64,000 bases of DNA from an uncultured Bacteroidales bacterium. Lineage in GTDB: Bacteria; Bacteroidota; Bacteroidia; Bacteroidales; ML635J-15. The notes under the pieces were generated by a model, which made no database searches, was not told the DNA's origin, and was given only the letters and a program-made list of their open reading frames with translations. Shown here in pieces: positions 44,065 through 54,600 of this stretch (positions are counted from its first letter, which is position 1; each line of letters opens with the position of its first letter). Location: positions 1 through 64,000 of the forward strand of contig CALDKB010000025.1 in assembly GCA_937899245.1 (NCBI GenBank). The letters run 5' to 3'. The translations under genes were made by a program, and so were the position numbers.

Positions 44065-45014
44065 TGAAAAACTTCGCGATAATCGGTGTTGGCGGATACA
44101 TTGCCCCTCGTCACCTTAAAGCAATTAAGGAAACAGGGAACAACCTCCTTGTAGCTCTCGACAAAAACGACAGCGTCGGTATAATCGATTCTTATTTCCC
44201 TAAAGCAGACTTCTTTACCGAACCGGAAAGATTCGAACGTCATGTGTACAAGACACAGCATTTTGCCAACGAAAAAATCAATTTCTTCAGCATCTGCACT
44301 CCAAACTACCTCCACGACGCTCACATTCGCATGGCTCTTATCAACGGAGCCGATGCTATTTGCGAAAAACCATTGGTCCTGAATCCTTGGAATATTGAGG
44401 CTCTTGCCGAACTCGAAAGAGAAACTGGACATAAAATTTACAACATACTTCAACTTCGCCATCATCCGGCAATATTCAACCTGAAAAAAAAGATTGACGC
44501 TGGCGACCCAAACAAAATCTACGATGTTGACCTCACATACATCACATCTCGTGGAAAATGGTTTCATTACTCGTGGAAGGGCGACTTGGCAAAGTCTGGT
44601 GGTCTGGCCACAAATATCGGTATCCATTTCTTCGACATGCTACAATATATCTTCGGAAAGGAAAAGAAAATAATCGTCCATCACAACGACAACCATGTGG
44701 TAGCCGGATACCTTGAACTTGAACGCGCACGCGTGCGCTGGTTCCTTAGCGTCGATAGCGAATATCTACCTGACGAAATAAAACAAAAAGGACAATTGAC
44801 ATACCGCTCGATACAGATTGCTGGCGATGAACTTGAATTTACTGGCGGATTCACCGACTTGCACACGGTAAGCTACCAGAATATACTCGAAGGCAAAGGT
44901 TTTGGCCTTGAACAGGCAAAACCAAGCATTGATATGGCACATTACATTAGAAACGCAGAAATAGTTAAAACAATGAAGGATTGCGAACATCCTTTCTTGA
45001 AAAAATTAAAATAA
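44064..45014 (+). CDS. Oxidoreductase of the WbpB/WlbA type (UDP-amino-sugar uronate 3-dehydrogenase)
   Basis: A 316-residue Gfo/Idh/MocA enzyme that would oxidise C3 of UDP-GlcNAcA. It shows AIIGVGGYIAPRHLKAI, FSICTPNYLHDAHIRMALINGADAICEKPL and NILQLRHHPAIFNLKKKI, all typical of WbpB/WlbA. It is translationally coupled to the upstream acyltransferase. Confidence 0.9.
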   Translation: MKNFAIIGVGGYIAPRHLKAIKETGNNLLVALDKNDSVGIIDSYFPKADFFTEPERFERHVYKTQHFANEKINFFSICTPNYLHDAHIRMALINGADAICEKPLVLNPWNIEALAELERETGHKIYNILQLRHHPAIFNLKKKIDAGDPNKIYDVDLTYITSRGKWFHYSWKGDLAKSGGLATNIGIHFFDMLQYIFGKEKKIIVHHNDNHVVAGYLELERARVRWFLSVDSEYLPDEIKQKGQLTYRSIQIAGDELEFTGGFTDLHTVSYQNILEGKGFGLEQAKPSIDMAHYIRNAEIVKTMKDCEHPFLKKLK

Positions 45015-45030
45015 CTTTTAAATTTTGACC

Positions 45031-46326
45031 ATGAATATTTACGAAGCATTAATTAACAAGCAGGCAAAATTGTCAGTAATTGGACTTGGCTATGTCGGAT
45101 TACCGATTGCATTGGAATTCTCAAAGCACATCAATGTTGTTGGCTTTGACGTAAAGCCCGAAAGAGTCGCAATGATGAACAACCATATCGACCCCAGCAA
45201 CGAACTCTCAAAGGAAGCTTTCGACGGTTGCAACATAACTTTCACATATAAGGCTGAAGACCTTAAGCAATGCAACTTCTTCATCGTTGCCGTTCCTACA
45301 CCAATCGACGAGCACAAGTTGCCAGACCTTACCCCGGTAATTAAGGCGTCCGAATCTGTTGGTAAGGCATTGAAGAAAGGCGACTATGTAGTTTACGAAT
45401 CAACGGTTTATCCTGGTTGCACCGAAGAAGACTGCGTTCCGATTCTTGAAAAAATGTCGGGACTTAAGTTCGGAACCGATTTCAAGGTAGGTTTCTCTCC
45501 AGAAAGAATCAATCCTGGCGACAAGGCTCACACATTGACTCAAATCAAAAAGATTACTTCTGGCTGCGATCCTGAAGCCGCTGAAAACATAGCAAAGGTT
45601 TACGAAATAATTATCAAGGCCGGTGTTCACAGAGCAAGTGCAATTAAGGTTGCCGAAGCCGCAAAGATCATCGAAAACACTCAGCGCGACATCAACATCG
45701 CCCTTATGAACGAATTGTCAATAATTTTTGACATCATGGGCATCAACACTTACGAAGTACTCGAAGCTGCAGGAACAAAATGGAACTTCCTTAAATTCTC
45801 ACCAGGTCTTGTAGGTGGTCACTGCATCGGAGTTGACCCATATTACCTTCTTCACAAGGCAAAACAACTCGGATATCATGCTCAGATGATTAATTCCGGA
45901 CGTGCTCTCAACGACAGCATGGGCGCCCATATCGCCGACAAAATCGTCAAGATGATTATCAACGACAACAAAGAAATCACAAAGTCAAGGGTTCTTATTA
46001 TGGGTATGACATTCAAGGAGAATGTTACCGACATCCGCAATTCTAAGGTTATCGACATAATCCACGAATTGCAAAACTTCCATGTTAATTGCGACGTTAT
46101 TGACGCTTATGCCAACCACGACGAAGTTAAGAAGGAGTACGGAGTTGATATGGTTAAGGAACCTACAGGAAAATACGATGCTATCGTTGTTGCCGTTAAC
46201 CACCACCAGTACATGGAACTAGACGAAAAATACTTCCAGAGCATTTCCTCAAAGGATGGTATTATCATCGATGTAAAGGGCGTTTTCAGAGGAAAAATCA
46301 AGGAAATGAAATATTGGAGCTTGTAA
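45031..46326 (+). CDS. Nucleotide-sugar dehydrogenase of the TviB/WbpO type
   Basis: A 431-residue enzyme oxidising C6 of UDP-N-acetylhexosamine to the uronate. It has GLGYVGLPIALEF near the N-terminus, VPTPIDEHKLPDLTPV, YESTVYPGCTEEDCVPIL, SPERINPGDK and the catalytic Cys near 268 in GGHCIGVDPYYL. These match TviB/WbpO-type dehydrogenases. The ATG at 45031 is chosen over a TTG at 45025. It lies 16 nt after the WbpB-like gene. The aminotransferase (WbpE) that would complete the pathway is not in the window. Confidence 0.9.
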   Translation: MNIYEALINKQAKLSVIGLGYVGLPIALEFSKHINVVGFDVKPERVAMMNNHIDPSNELSKEAFDGCNITFTYKAEDLKQCNFFIVAVPTPIDEHKLPDLTPVIKASESVGKALKKGDYVVYESTVYPGCTEEDCVPILEKMSGLKFGTDFKVGFSPERINPGDKAHTLTQIKKITSGCDPEAAENIAKVYEIIIKAGVHRASAIKVAEAAKIIENTQRDINIALMNELSIIFDIMGINTYEVLEAAGTKWNFLKFSPGLVGGHCIGVDPYYLLHKAKQLGYHAQMINSGRALNDSMGAHIADKIVKMIINDNKEITKSRVLIMGMTFKENVTDIRNSKVIDIIHELQNFHVNCDVIDAYANHDEVKKEYGVDMVKEPTGKYDAIVVAVNHHQYMELDEKYFQSISSKDGIIIDVKGVFRGKIKEMKYWSL

Positions 46327-46347
46327 GCCCAATCTCCTAAAAAAAAC

Positions 46348-46380
46348 AATCCCCGGTGCTCGTAAGACATCGGGGATTTT
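46348..46380. terminator. Bidirectional terminator between the sugar dehydrogenase gene and the sigma-factor locus
   Basis: AATCCCCGG (46348-46356) pairs with CGGGGATT (46371-46378). T-runs follow on both strands. Confidence 0.88.
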
Positions 46381-46399
46381 TATTTTCTCTCCTATATTA

Positions 46400-47989
46400 T
46401 TATTGTCTCTTCAAATTTACAGTTCCTTTCTGCGTGATATTTTCGCCAGACTCGTCTGTAGCAGTAACCACATAGAAATAAACACCTTCGCCTGCCTCGT
46501 TGTTGCCATTTATCTTGCCGTTCCAACTATTCTCTATGCTTGTGGACTGATAAACAAGCTGCCCGCCTTTCGTATAAATTGAAATCTCATACTTTCGCAA
46601 ATTGCCATTGTACATAACCTCAAATTCATCTCCTATCCCATCTCCATTAGGAGTAAAGATATTTGGAATCTTAAAGTTAGTAGCCGTAATGGTAACAACC
46701 TCCGATTTTCTGCTTTCACATTCTCCAGACCTGCATATAAGCTCTATACTATAGTTTCCAGAATTTGGAAATTCGTATTCAAAATTATAATCCGACGACT
46801 TGGCAACTCCATTTACCAACCATTCAAATTCCACATCCTGGGTGTTATCGGAATCAACAAGACGCGTTGAATTTCGGAAATCGTAGGTCATATCGTTAAA
46901 AGCTGAAGGCCTCGACTCAAACGACACCTTTAATCCGCCATTGTCTGCAATCTTTACAGTATCGTATGCAACACACGATTTTGCATAATTAATTTCTATT
47001 GGATACGTCCCCGAACCAAGACCTGTAAATATTCCGCTGCGTGATATCGACGAGTTCAGCTTGCAGTAGTTCATTTGCATATTATTGGCAGCAACAACAA
47101 CCTTTCCATTGTTCTGCGAACAATAATTCGCTTCTGAACTAATCGAATAATTTGGCTTTTCTGCCACTTGCACGTTAAACTCAACAAGAGACATACACGA
47201 ATGCTGTCCTACCTTCAAAACAATATTATGACTGCCAGGATTTAATTCTGATATTTCATAATTGTTTGTACCTAATTTGCTTACCGAGTAATTGTCATCA
47301 TTCCAACTGATTTCCGATGCCGAACCAGACATATTTATCTGCATCTTCTCACCATAGCATAAATATGTTTTTGATGCTGTTGCAAAAACTTCCTCAGGTT
47401 TAACGAAAGTTATGCGCGCACTATCAACCACATGTTTTCCATCGGTAACAAACAAAATTCCTGACTTATATTCGGGGCTACATACCTTTACTCCAGATGA
47501 TGTCTTTACCAATTTAAGCCCGTTGGAAATTGAGGCGTTATTAATATTCAAGCCATCAACAGATAATTCGTCGCCGCAAATTATTGTGTCATTTAAGTTA
47601 AGTAAATCAATCTTATTAGATTGGACTATAAGTTCAGAACTTTTAGTCTGCGGGGTTTGCTCCTGCTTTAATTCATCAGGGTTAGTATAAAGAGCTTCGC
47701 CAGAATCTGAGATATTGGATTCAGACACATCTGGAGTGGTATTATCAGTCTGTGCTATTTCGTTTTCAACATCATTTTGAGGTAACGAAACTGCTACAAC
47801 AGCAGCAACGATGCCAACAACAGCAACTGCTGCCATTATATAGAACTTATATGCAGAAACAAACTCTCCAATGGAGCGTTTAGGATAATTATCCTTTATC
47901 TTGCCGAAAACCTCTGGTGGTGGCGTCTCGGTGTAGTTTTCTAGTTTCTGTTTAAATATCTTGTCAAAATCATTCATTGCCAAAAACAT
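46400..47989 (-). CDS. Hybrid protein: anti-sigma-like N-terminus, membrane helix, type B T9SS C-terminal domain
   Basis: A 529-residue protein with no cleavable signal. Residues 5-40 (FDKIFKQKLENYTETPPPEV) resemble the short cytoplasmic anti-sigma segments found beside Bacteroidetes ECF genes. A single helix follows (about 49-69). Residues 75-440 are extracytoplasmic, beta-rich, with a PKD-like region near 345-440. The last 85 (IPNIFTPNGDGIGDEFE, then WNGKINGNNEAGEGVYFYVV and KGTVNLKR) are a type B gliding-motility-type T9SS domain. Its ATG shares one base with the sigma stop (TAATG). A second ATG at 47977 is possible. Confidence 0.88.
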   Translation of the reverse strand: MFLAMNDFDKIFKQKLENYTETPPPEVFGKIKDNYPKRSIGEFVSAYKFYIMAAVAVVGIVAAVVAVSLPQNDVENEIAQTDNTTPDVSESNISDSGEALYTNPDELKQEQTPQTKSSELIVQSNKIDLLNLNDTIICGDELSVDGLNINNASISNGLKLVKTSSGVKVCSPEYKSGILFVTDGKHVVDSARITFVKPEEVFATASKTYLCYGEKMQINMSGSASEISWNDDNYSVSKLGTNNYEISELNPGSHNIVLKVGQHSCMSLVEFNVQVAEKPNYSISSEANYCSQNNGKVVVAANNMQMNYCKLNSSISRSGIFTGLGSGTYPIEINYAKSCVAYDTVKIADNGGLKVSFESRPSAFNDMTYDFRNSTRLVDSDNTQDVEFEWLVNGVAKSSDYNFEYEFPNSGNYSIELICRSGECESRKSEVVTITATNFKIPNIFTPNGDGIGDEFEVMYNGNLRKYEISIYTKGGQLVYQSTSIENSWNGKINGNNEAGEGVYFYVVTATDESGENITQKGTVNLKRQ

Positions 47990-48513
47990 TATTTTTTAAT
48001 TAAACCTATCAAAAATTCTCTTGCCTTCTTAAGTTGCGAGCGACTTGTAGCTTCCGTTATGTTAAGCATCTTTGCTATTTCAACATGTTGGTAACCTTCT
48101 ATCACATACAGGTTAAAAACAACTCTATAGCCATCCGGAAGTGCGTTAACAAGCTTCAGTAGATCTTCAGCCGACATACTTGAAATAACATCCGAATCGA
48201 AGTCAATCATGTTGGCATCATACTCATCGCCATAATCCTCAAATGTCTTATCATTAAGCCGAATGTAATTCAATGCCTCATGAACAGTCATTTTGTGCAA
48301 CCAGCCATTAAAAGAACCTTCGAATCGGAACTCTCCAATCTTGTCCATAATCTTTATGAAACAATCCTGGAGAAGGTCCTGAGCGTCGTCTTCGCACTTT
48401 GTATATCTCAAACAAATACCATAGACCAACGGTGAGAACTTGCGATAAAGTTCATCAAAAGCTCTTGGAGACTTCTTCTGGCACTTCCTTATTAGCTCTT
48501 CGTTTTCGCTCAT
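47989..48513 (-). CDS. ECF-type RNA polymerase sigma factor
   Basis: A 174-residue sigma-70 family factor of the extracytoplasmic-function group. Region 2 contains FDELYRKFSPLVYGICLRYTKCEDDAQDLLQDCFIKI and region 4 contains LPDGYRVVFNLYVIEGYQHVEIAKMLNITEATSRSQL, the helix-turn-helix that contacts the -35 element. It is coupled to the hybrid anti-sigma-like gene. A 43-bp repeat begins four bases upstream of its ATG, so it may control its own promoter and be translated from an almost leaderless mRNA. Confidence 0.95.
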   Translation of the reverse strand: MSENEELIRKCQKKSPRAFDELYRKFSPLVYGICLRYTKCEDDAQDLLQDCFIKIMDKIGEFRFEGSFNGWLHKMTVHEALNYIRLNDKTFEDYGDEYDANMIDFDSDVISSMSAEDLLKLVNALPDGYRVVFNLYVIEGYQHVEIAKMLNITEATSRSQLKKAREFLIGLIKK

Positions 48514-48516
48514 TAC

Positions 48517-48559
48517 ACTATATAGACAACTTGAAAGTCGATTTCGTTGCCTGGGATTT
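48517..48559 (-). promoter_or_regulatory. 43-bp repeat with ECF-like promoter, copy 1 (sigma-factor gene)
   Basis: Identical over 43 bp to 55471-55513. On the minus strand it reads ...CAGGCAAC, 18 nt, GTCTATATAGT, similar to ECF -35 (GGAAC-like) and -10 (GTC) elements. CAAC and GTTG also give partial dyad symmetry. The sigma ATG is only four bases further on. Confidence 0.6.
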
Positions 48560-48588
48560 TAATTTTTTTCTTCAAATATAATGATAAA

Positions 48589-48622
48589 AAAAAATGGCTA
48601 TAATTTCTTATAGCCATTTTTT
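48589..48622 (-). terminator. Terminator of the giant surface protein gene
   Basis: Perfect 14-bp stem: AAAAAATGGCTATA (48589-48602) and TATAGCCATTTTTT (48609-48622). It separates the giant gene from the sigma gene, so the two are separate transcripts. Confidence 0.88.
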
Positions 48623-48637
48623 GTGGAAGATTAAAAT

Positions 48638-51600
48638 TTATCTTACTAGGTGAAGTGCTCCTTCCTCCTTGTATATGTGATTATCATAGCCCTCGGCTTC
48701 GATAATGTAGTAGTATACACCTGGAGTTGCCTTCGTTGTTCCGTTCAAGCGACCATCCCAACCTGCATCTTCGTTCTCCCAGTCTGTCCATTCGAATACT
48801 ACACGACCGTAACGGTTGAGGATAGTACCATGGAAAGTCTTAAGAGTTTGTGCATTAACCTGGAAGAAGTCGTTTACACCATCACCGTTTGGTGAGAAGA
48901 TGTTCGGGATTTCAAGCTTACTTTCCTTATCAACGAATACACATTCATCAAGGAAAGCAGTATCGCGGCATTCTGGAAGGTCACGGTTCATTACTACAAG
49001 GTATGGTTCGTAGCAACCTGGCTCTGTGTAAACGTGTTCAACGAGTTCATCGCAGTTCTTTTCAACAACGCCATCACCAAAGTGCCATTCGCAACGCTTG
49101 CCTACATTGTCGTAGTTAGTTGAGTTAACGAAGATGACATTTGCTTCCGGTGCTACTAGGTCGGCTAGGATAACGTCTGCAGAAACTGCAAATTCAGCTT
49201 CAATCATACCGATTGTACCAACCTCAACTTCTGGGAAGTCGTGGCAGTAAACATCACCGAAGTAAGAATAATACTGGGTGAAGTATTCACGGTTGAATGA
49301 CTGGTAGTCTGAACGGTATGTATATCTACCCTGCGGGATGTTATATACATGGAAGTCGGTAATTGCATAACCTGTATTCGGGTTAGTGATAGTTGGGCCA
49401 ACGGTTGTATCGATCCAGAAGAATGCGAAGAAACCTGTTGTGTCAAGGAATTCAATACCACCTCTACCAAGAGAGCATGTATCCATGATGATGTTGTATG
49501 AATACTCTGGAAGCTGCGGCTCCTCTACGATAGCCTGGCCTATGTTAGACTGGCATCCCCATGAGTTGGTGGTTGTAAGGCCTACGATATGTGTTGCTTC
49601 CTTGTCTTCCCAGTGGATGTATGTTCTGTATTCTCCGTTCTGGGCATTATTGATTACTGTATCGATTATTCCGACTCCGTAGCTCCAGTCGTAGCGGCTA
49701 AGCGAATCCTCATATGCTGTAAGGACTGCTGCTTCTCCGAAGCACTTCGGTGGGATGACCTTGATGGAATCTGATGGTACGCGAGCGAATACTACGCGGA
49801 TACTATCCTCGGCTGTACAATATTCTGTGTTCTGTACTGCCCAGTACAGGGTGTAGTACGGATAGCTCGGGTTGTCCGAGTTGAGGATGTTGGTGTGGAT
49901 TGCTGTGTTCGGATTGTCCCTGTCGTCAAACCATACTACGTTTGATGCCACAGATGATGACCAGCGGCCTACGCCGATTCCGTTGAAGTCTACATGGAGC
50001 TGGCCGTTGTTTGAGCAGAACAGCATTGCGCTGTCGCGGATTTCTGCTGTTGGCTGCTGCATGAACTGAACCGTCCATGGGCCTGCTGTATCCTGGCAGA
50101 ATCTCTCTGGTCCATTGTATTCTATCCAGTAGAAATCGTGTGCTCCGTAGCTTGATACGGTAACGTCTGATACTGTTGAGTTTACAGTTGAGTTCTGTGG
50201 ACCGAACTGCGTTGACGGGTTCTGTTCGTACCAGAAGCCCTGAATGTCGCTGCCTGTTGCATCGGCGCGCAAGAATTCGAAGGTAAGGCCGCAGGTTACT
50301 GTGTCGCCGGCATTCATGTTGATTGCCGCTGATGGTATTTCATAGAATGTTACCGTTACTTCATCCCATGCAGCACAGGTTTCTGTTGCATCTTCAACCT
50401 CGATGTGCGGGTGGTTGGTTTCTACCCAGCGGAATACTGCGGGTCCGTATGCCGAGAAGTGTCCCTGTGCTTCCGGATCTGTCCTGTCAACGAATGTTGC
50501 GTTACCGCCATCCATGCACATCCAGCTTCCGGTGATGCTGTCGCCTTCGATGTGAGACGATACGGCATGCATTGTGAAGTCGAGACCGCAGACGTCAAAG
50601 TCGGGTCCTGCATTTACTACTGGCTGCTCCATGAATTCTACAGTTACGGTGTCGAGCGAGTAGCAGTTGCTTGCCTCTCCGGCTGTATTGGTTTCCCTCA
50701 GCTGGAACGTGTATACTCCGTAGTCGTTTACATGTACTGGCTCAGTGATGCTGTCGTGTGGCGTGTTGGTCCATGTTGGGTTGAGGGCGCCTTCTGGCTT
50801 TGTGAGTGTTGTCCACTGGCATACTGGTGTGTAGGTTGTGTCAGGGAGTAGGCTCCATGCTCCGTTGAGGACATAGTCGCGTCCGCATGCAACATGGTCG
50901 CGGCCGGCATCGGCTACTGGCCTCTGCAAGAATCTTACATTAAGAGTATCGATTACCATACAGTCGCGGTTCTTTGCAACGAAGTACAACTGAACATCAC
51001 GGAAGCGGGTAATAGTTACTGTTGAATCAAGAGTGAATGTTGTTTCTGGACTTAATGAATCAGCATAGTGACCATTGATGTCCTTAGTAATCCATGAAAA
51101 TTCGGTATAACCCTGAGATGCTGCTGTTTCTGCACAAAGTTCTACTTCGTTACCGCAGACAGAAATGTGGTCACCTGTTGAACCACACTGATGTACGCTT
51201 ACGCTAGGCATCTTACGGAATACGATATGCTTGGAGGCTTCGCCGAAGCAATCTGCACCGTCAGGAAGACGTGGGTCGTTAATAGGTTCTGACCATACAA
51301 ATTCATATTCTACTTCTGTTACATCATCTGGAATTGGAACCGATACGAAGCAGTGGGGGTAACGGTCGCTACTTGGCAATGATGGGTCACCATATGCGTG
51401 GTAAGATGAAACTGGTATGATACGATGGTTCATATCGTATGCAGTCCAACGGCCTTCATTTGCTGGGTTGGTGTTGTAAACCTGAAGTTCAGCAATATGT
51501 CCGCAGACTGTATCAACGTTAGCTGTAGTTGCTGGTGAAGGTACCGAAATGAAAGTAATGTTTACATTATCAGTTCCGACACATTCGCCGTTTCTTTCTG

Positions 51601-54600
51601 TAAGGGTGATAGTGTAAGTACCGCTACCGTTAGCATTTGCTGTTGGCTGAATGCTACCTGAAGCTGGAGTCATTACAACACCTGCTCCCGACCATGACAA
51701 TGTAGAACCATTGATCATTGGAATTGTTGCATGTGCGCCAGAAATTTGAGCGTTAACACCGCAGACTGTCATATCAGGACCAGCTTCTGGAGTTGGAACC
51801 TGACGGAAGTTATAAGATGCTGATGCACGACCTGTACATTCTGCATTTACAACGTTCCATGTATAAGTTGCGATACCATAGTGGCTCGAAAGTACTGTTG
51901 CATCCGGCTGAGTGTTTGTAGTGTTGCTTACTGTAGTGTAAGAATAGTTATCTACGCCTTCTGGACCTGTTGCTGTCCAGTAGCCGCTCATTCCGGCAGG
52001 AAGGTTAGAACCGCTAAGTGTCATTACAAGACCACAAGTTTCTCCGCCTGTAACTGTTGGTGTAGGAGTCTGTTTCCACATTAAAGGAACTGCCTGTGAC
52101 AATGAACGACAGCCGTTACCCCATGCAGAAAGACCTGCTCCGTAACCTGCTACGGCAACAAGATAGTATTGTGTATTGTAGTTACCACCAGTAATTGTTC
52201 CAAGACCGATAGTTGTTGTTGTACCCTGAAGAGTGCAAATATGTGTTCCCTGTACGTCTGTAGGATCGCTACATATAATATAAGAGAATACACCTCCAGA
52301 AACGTCAACTTCCTGATCGTTGTTATGTGCTATTGTGTAGATATCGCCAGTACACAAGATAACTGGAGCGTTAGAAGCAAATGTTCCTGCGAAGTTAGGA
52401 CAGTCGCATGCATAGTAGCCAGGAACTGACACACTGCTACATCCCTGCAAGTCTTCAACTATAAGTGCATATTCCAGTGCACTGTGGCCTTGGAAGCTGT
52501 AGCTAGTAGCTGTGCTGCTGCTTACGCTGATTGTACCGTCGGTAGCCATTGCCGAGTTATCTTCATATTCTGTATATGAACCTGTAATGCGATATGTTGG
52601 AGGAGTTGCAGATGAAACACCATTTACGTTGAATGAAACTGTTACAACTGGGTTTGCACCTGAACCGCAAACTTCCTGACGGTTGCTTACCGACACTTCG
52701 TCATATATTGTGAACGACTGGGTGCTGGTCGCCGGTGAGGCGCAGCGTTCTCCGTCGATGCGGTTTGTTATTGTGTATGTTCCGGGGGGTGCTAGGCTCG
52801 GGGTGAAGGTGCGGGCTTCCACATTGAGGGCCGCACTGCTCGGGCTTACGCTCAATGTGCCGAAATCCTGTGCGTTGATAAGTATCATTTCTCCGGAACG
52901 GCAGCAGCTGGATATCGGGTCGAGAGTTGCATCCATTGGCATTGCGAAGTTTACGTTTACGCTTGCTTCACCAGTACAACTTGTGTTGCCCTGGTAGTAT
53001 TCGTGCCATGTGAATGTGTAGTCGCCATATACGTTAACGGTTACGTTGGTCTGTGGAGCATTTTCTGCTGAGAAAGTTGCTGTACCAGGACCAGTGTAAG
53101 TCCAGTGTCCAGTGTTGCTTGGGAATGCAAATGAACCTGCACTAAGTGTAATGCTGTTACCACATGGAGATGTAGAGGATGCATTTACAATTGGAGATGG
53201 TTCAATACAGCAAGATGGGTCACGTGAGCTAAGGACGTAAACTGTTACTGTTGTATCGTAAGCACAACCGAAATCATCGGTAGCTGTGAATGTATAAGGT
53301 ATCAAAGCTGCATTCTGAGTATCAGAGTTCTGTACGTTTGCATGTGCTGTTGTATTTCCATTCTGGCCATCGGTAATGTTTTCACCACTCCAGCTGTATG
53401 TAGAAGTCTGGTATGTATTTGTGAATGTCCACAAATCATGTGGATACAAGTTATCGTTGAAGTAAAGACCCCATTCGAAAATGTAACCGTTATCATATCG
53501 CAAGTGGTCGCAGACATAGATTGTCCAGATACCGTTAAGAGGACAACCAATCAATGAAGTCATGTTTTCGTATGGACCATAGTTCTGGTTTTCCTGAACT
53601 ACGCTTGTTGTTTCAGTGGTACCACATGGGTCAGTATAGCTTGTTAAAGTTGTAGGGCTGCCCGATCCAAAAGGAACTGTTCCGTTAGGATAGATATTAT
53701 AAGAATAGCCCACACCTGAAGTATAGTAGCAGTTAGATGTTGATGAAGATGGGTCTGGTGCCAAACCTAGGTGGAAGCTGCTACCGCCACTTGAACCTGC
53801 AAGATGAACACCACCTGAATTATGCCAGTTCAAAGAAGGCATTGTAGAACCAGTGCCATAACCATGAATCAAACATTGGTTTCCATTAGGGCACTGAAGC
53901 AAGATACTAAGGTCACCAAAATAAGAGTGCTCCATATTCAGGTACAAACGATCAATATCATTGATGGAAGTGATTGCTGCACCATCAGCAAAGATATCAA
54001 ATACCAAGCTTGTAGTATAGCAAGTGCTGTCACCATCAGGAAGGAAGGTTAAACCTGCTACTCTATCAGGAATTGGCTTCGACCAAGGTATTACGCTTGG
54101 TTCTCCGGTGAATGTAACCTGGGTTCCCGGGCAAATTGTATCGGGGCCGAATGTTACGTCCTCCCATGTAGGTGGGATGGATACGCGGACTTTCTTGGCG
54201 TTGACGTTCCTGTTCATGCAGTTGCGGTCGTCGGATGCTTCGCATACTACGATGTAGCCGCCGCGTTCTGTAAAGGTGCGGCTGAAGTTCTGCATTCCCT
54301 GGGTGCCGGGCGCATTTGCGTTCCATACGGTATCTTCGTTTTCGTCTACTACGCCCCAGCGGTAGAAGAGGGTGGCTTCCGACTGTGCGTAGTCGGTGTT
54401 GTTCTGCGGGAAAACGCTGCTGGCTGTAAAGTTGACGGCTGTACCATCACATACGTCGTAGTAGGTCTCCGTTCCCTCTGTCGTTGCTGACAAGCTTGGT
54501 GTGATTGTTGTCGTGAAGACCTGACACATGCTACCGCACCAGATTTTAGCACAGAAACCAGCACCAGTTGTAGAACCTGATGACCAGACAAGCTGCAAGG

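Noticed and set aside
49400..53300. CRISPR-like repetition
   Set aside because: The repetition is at protein level in a coding region; DNA units are long and diverged.
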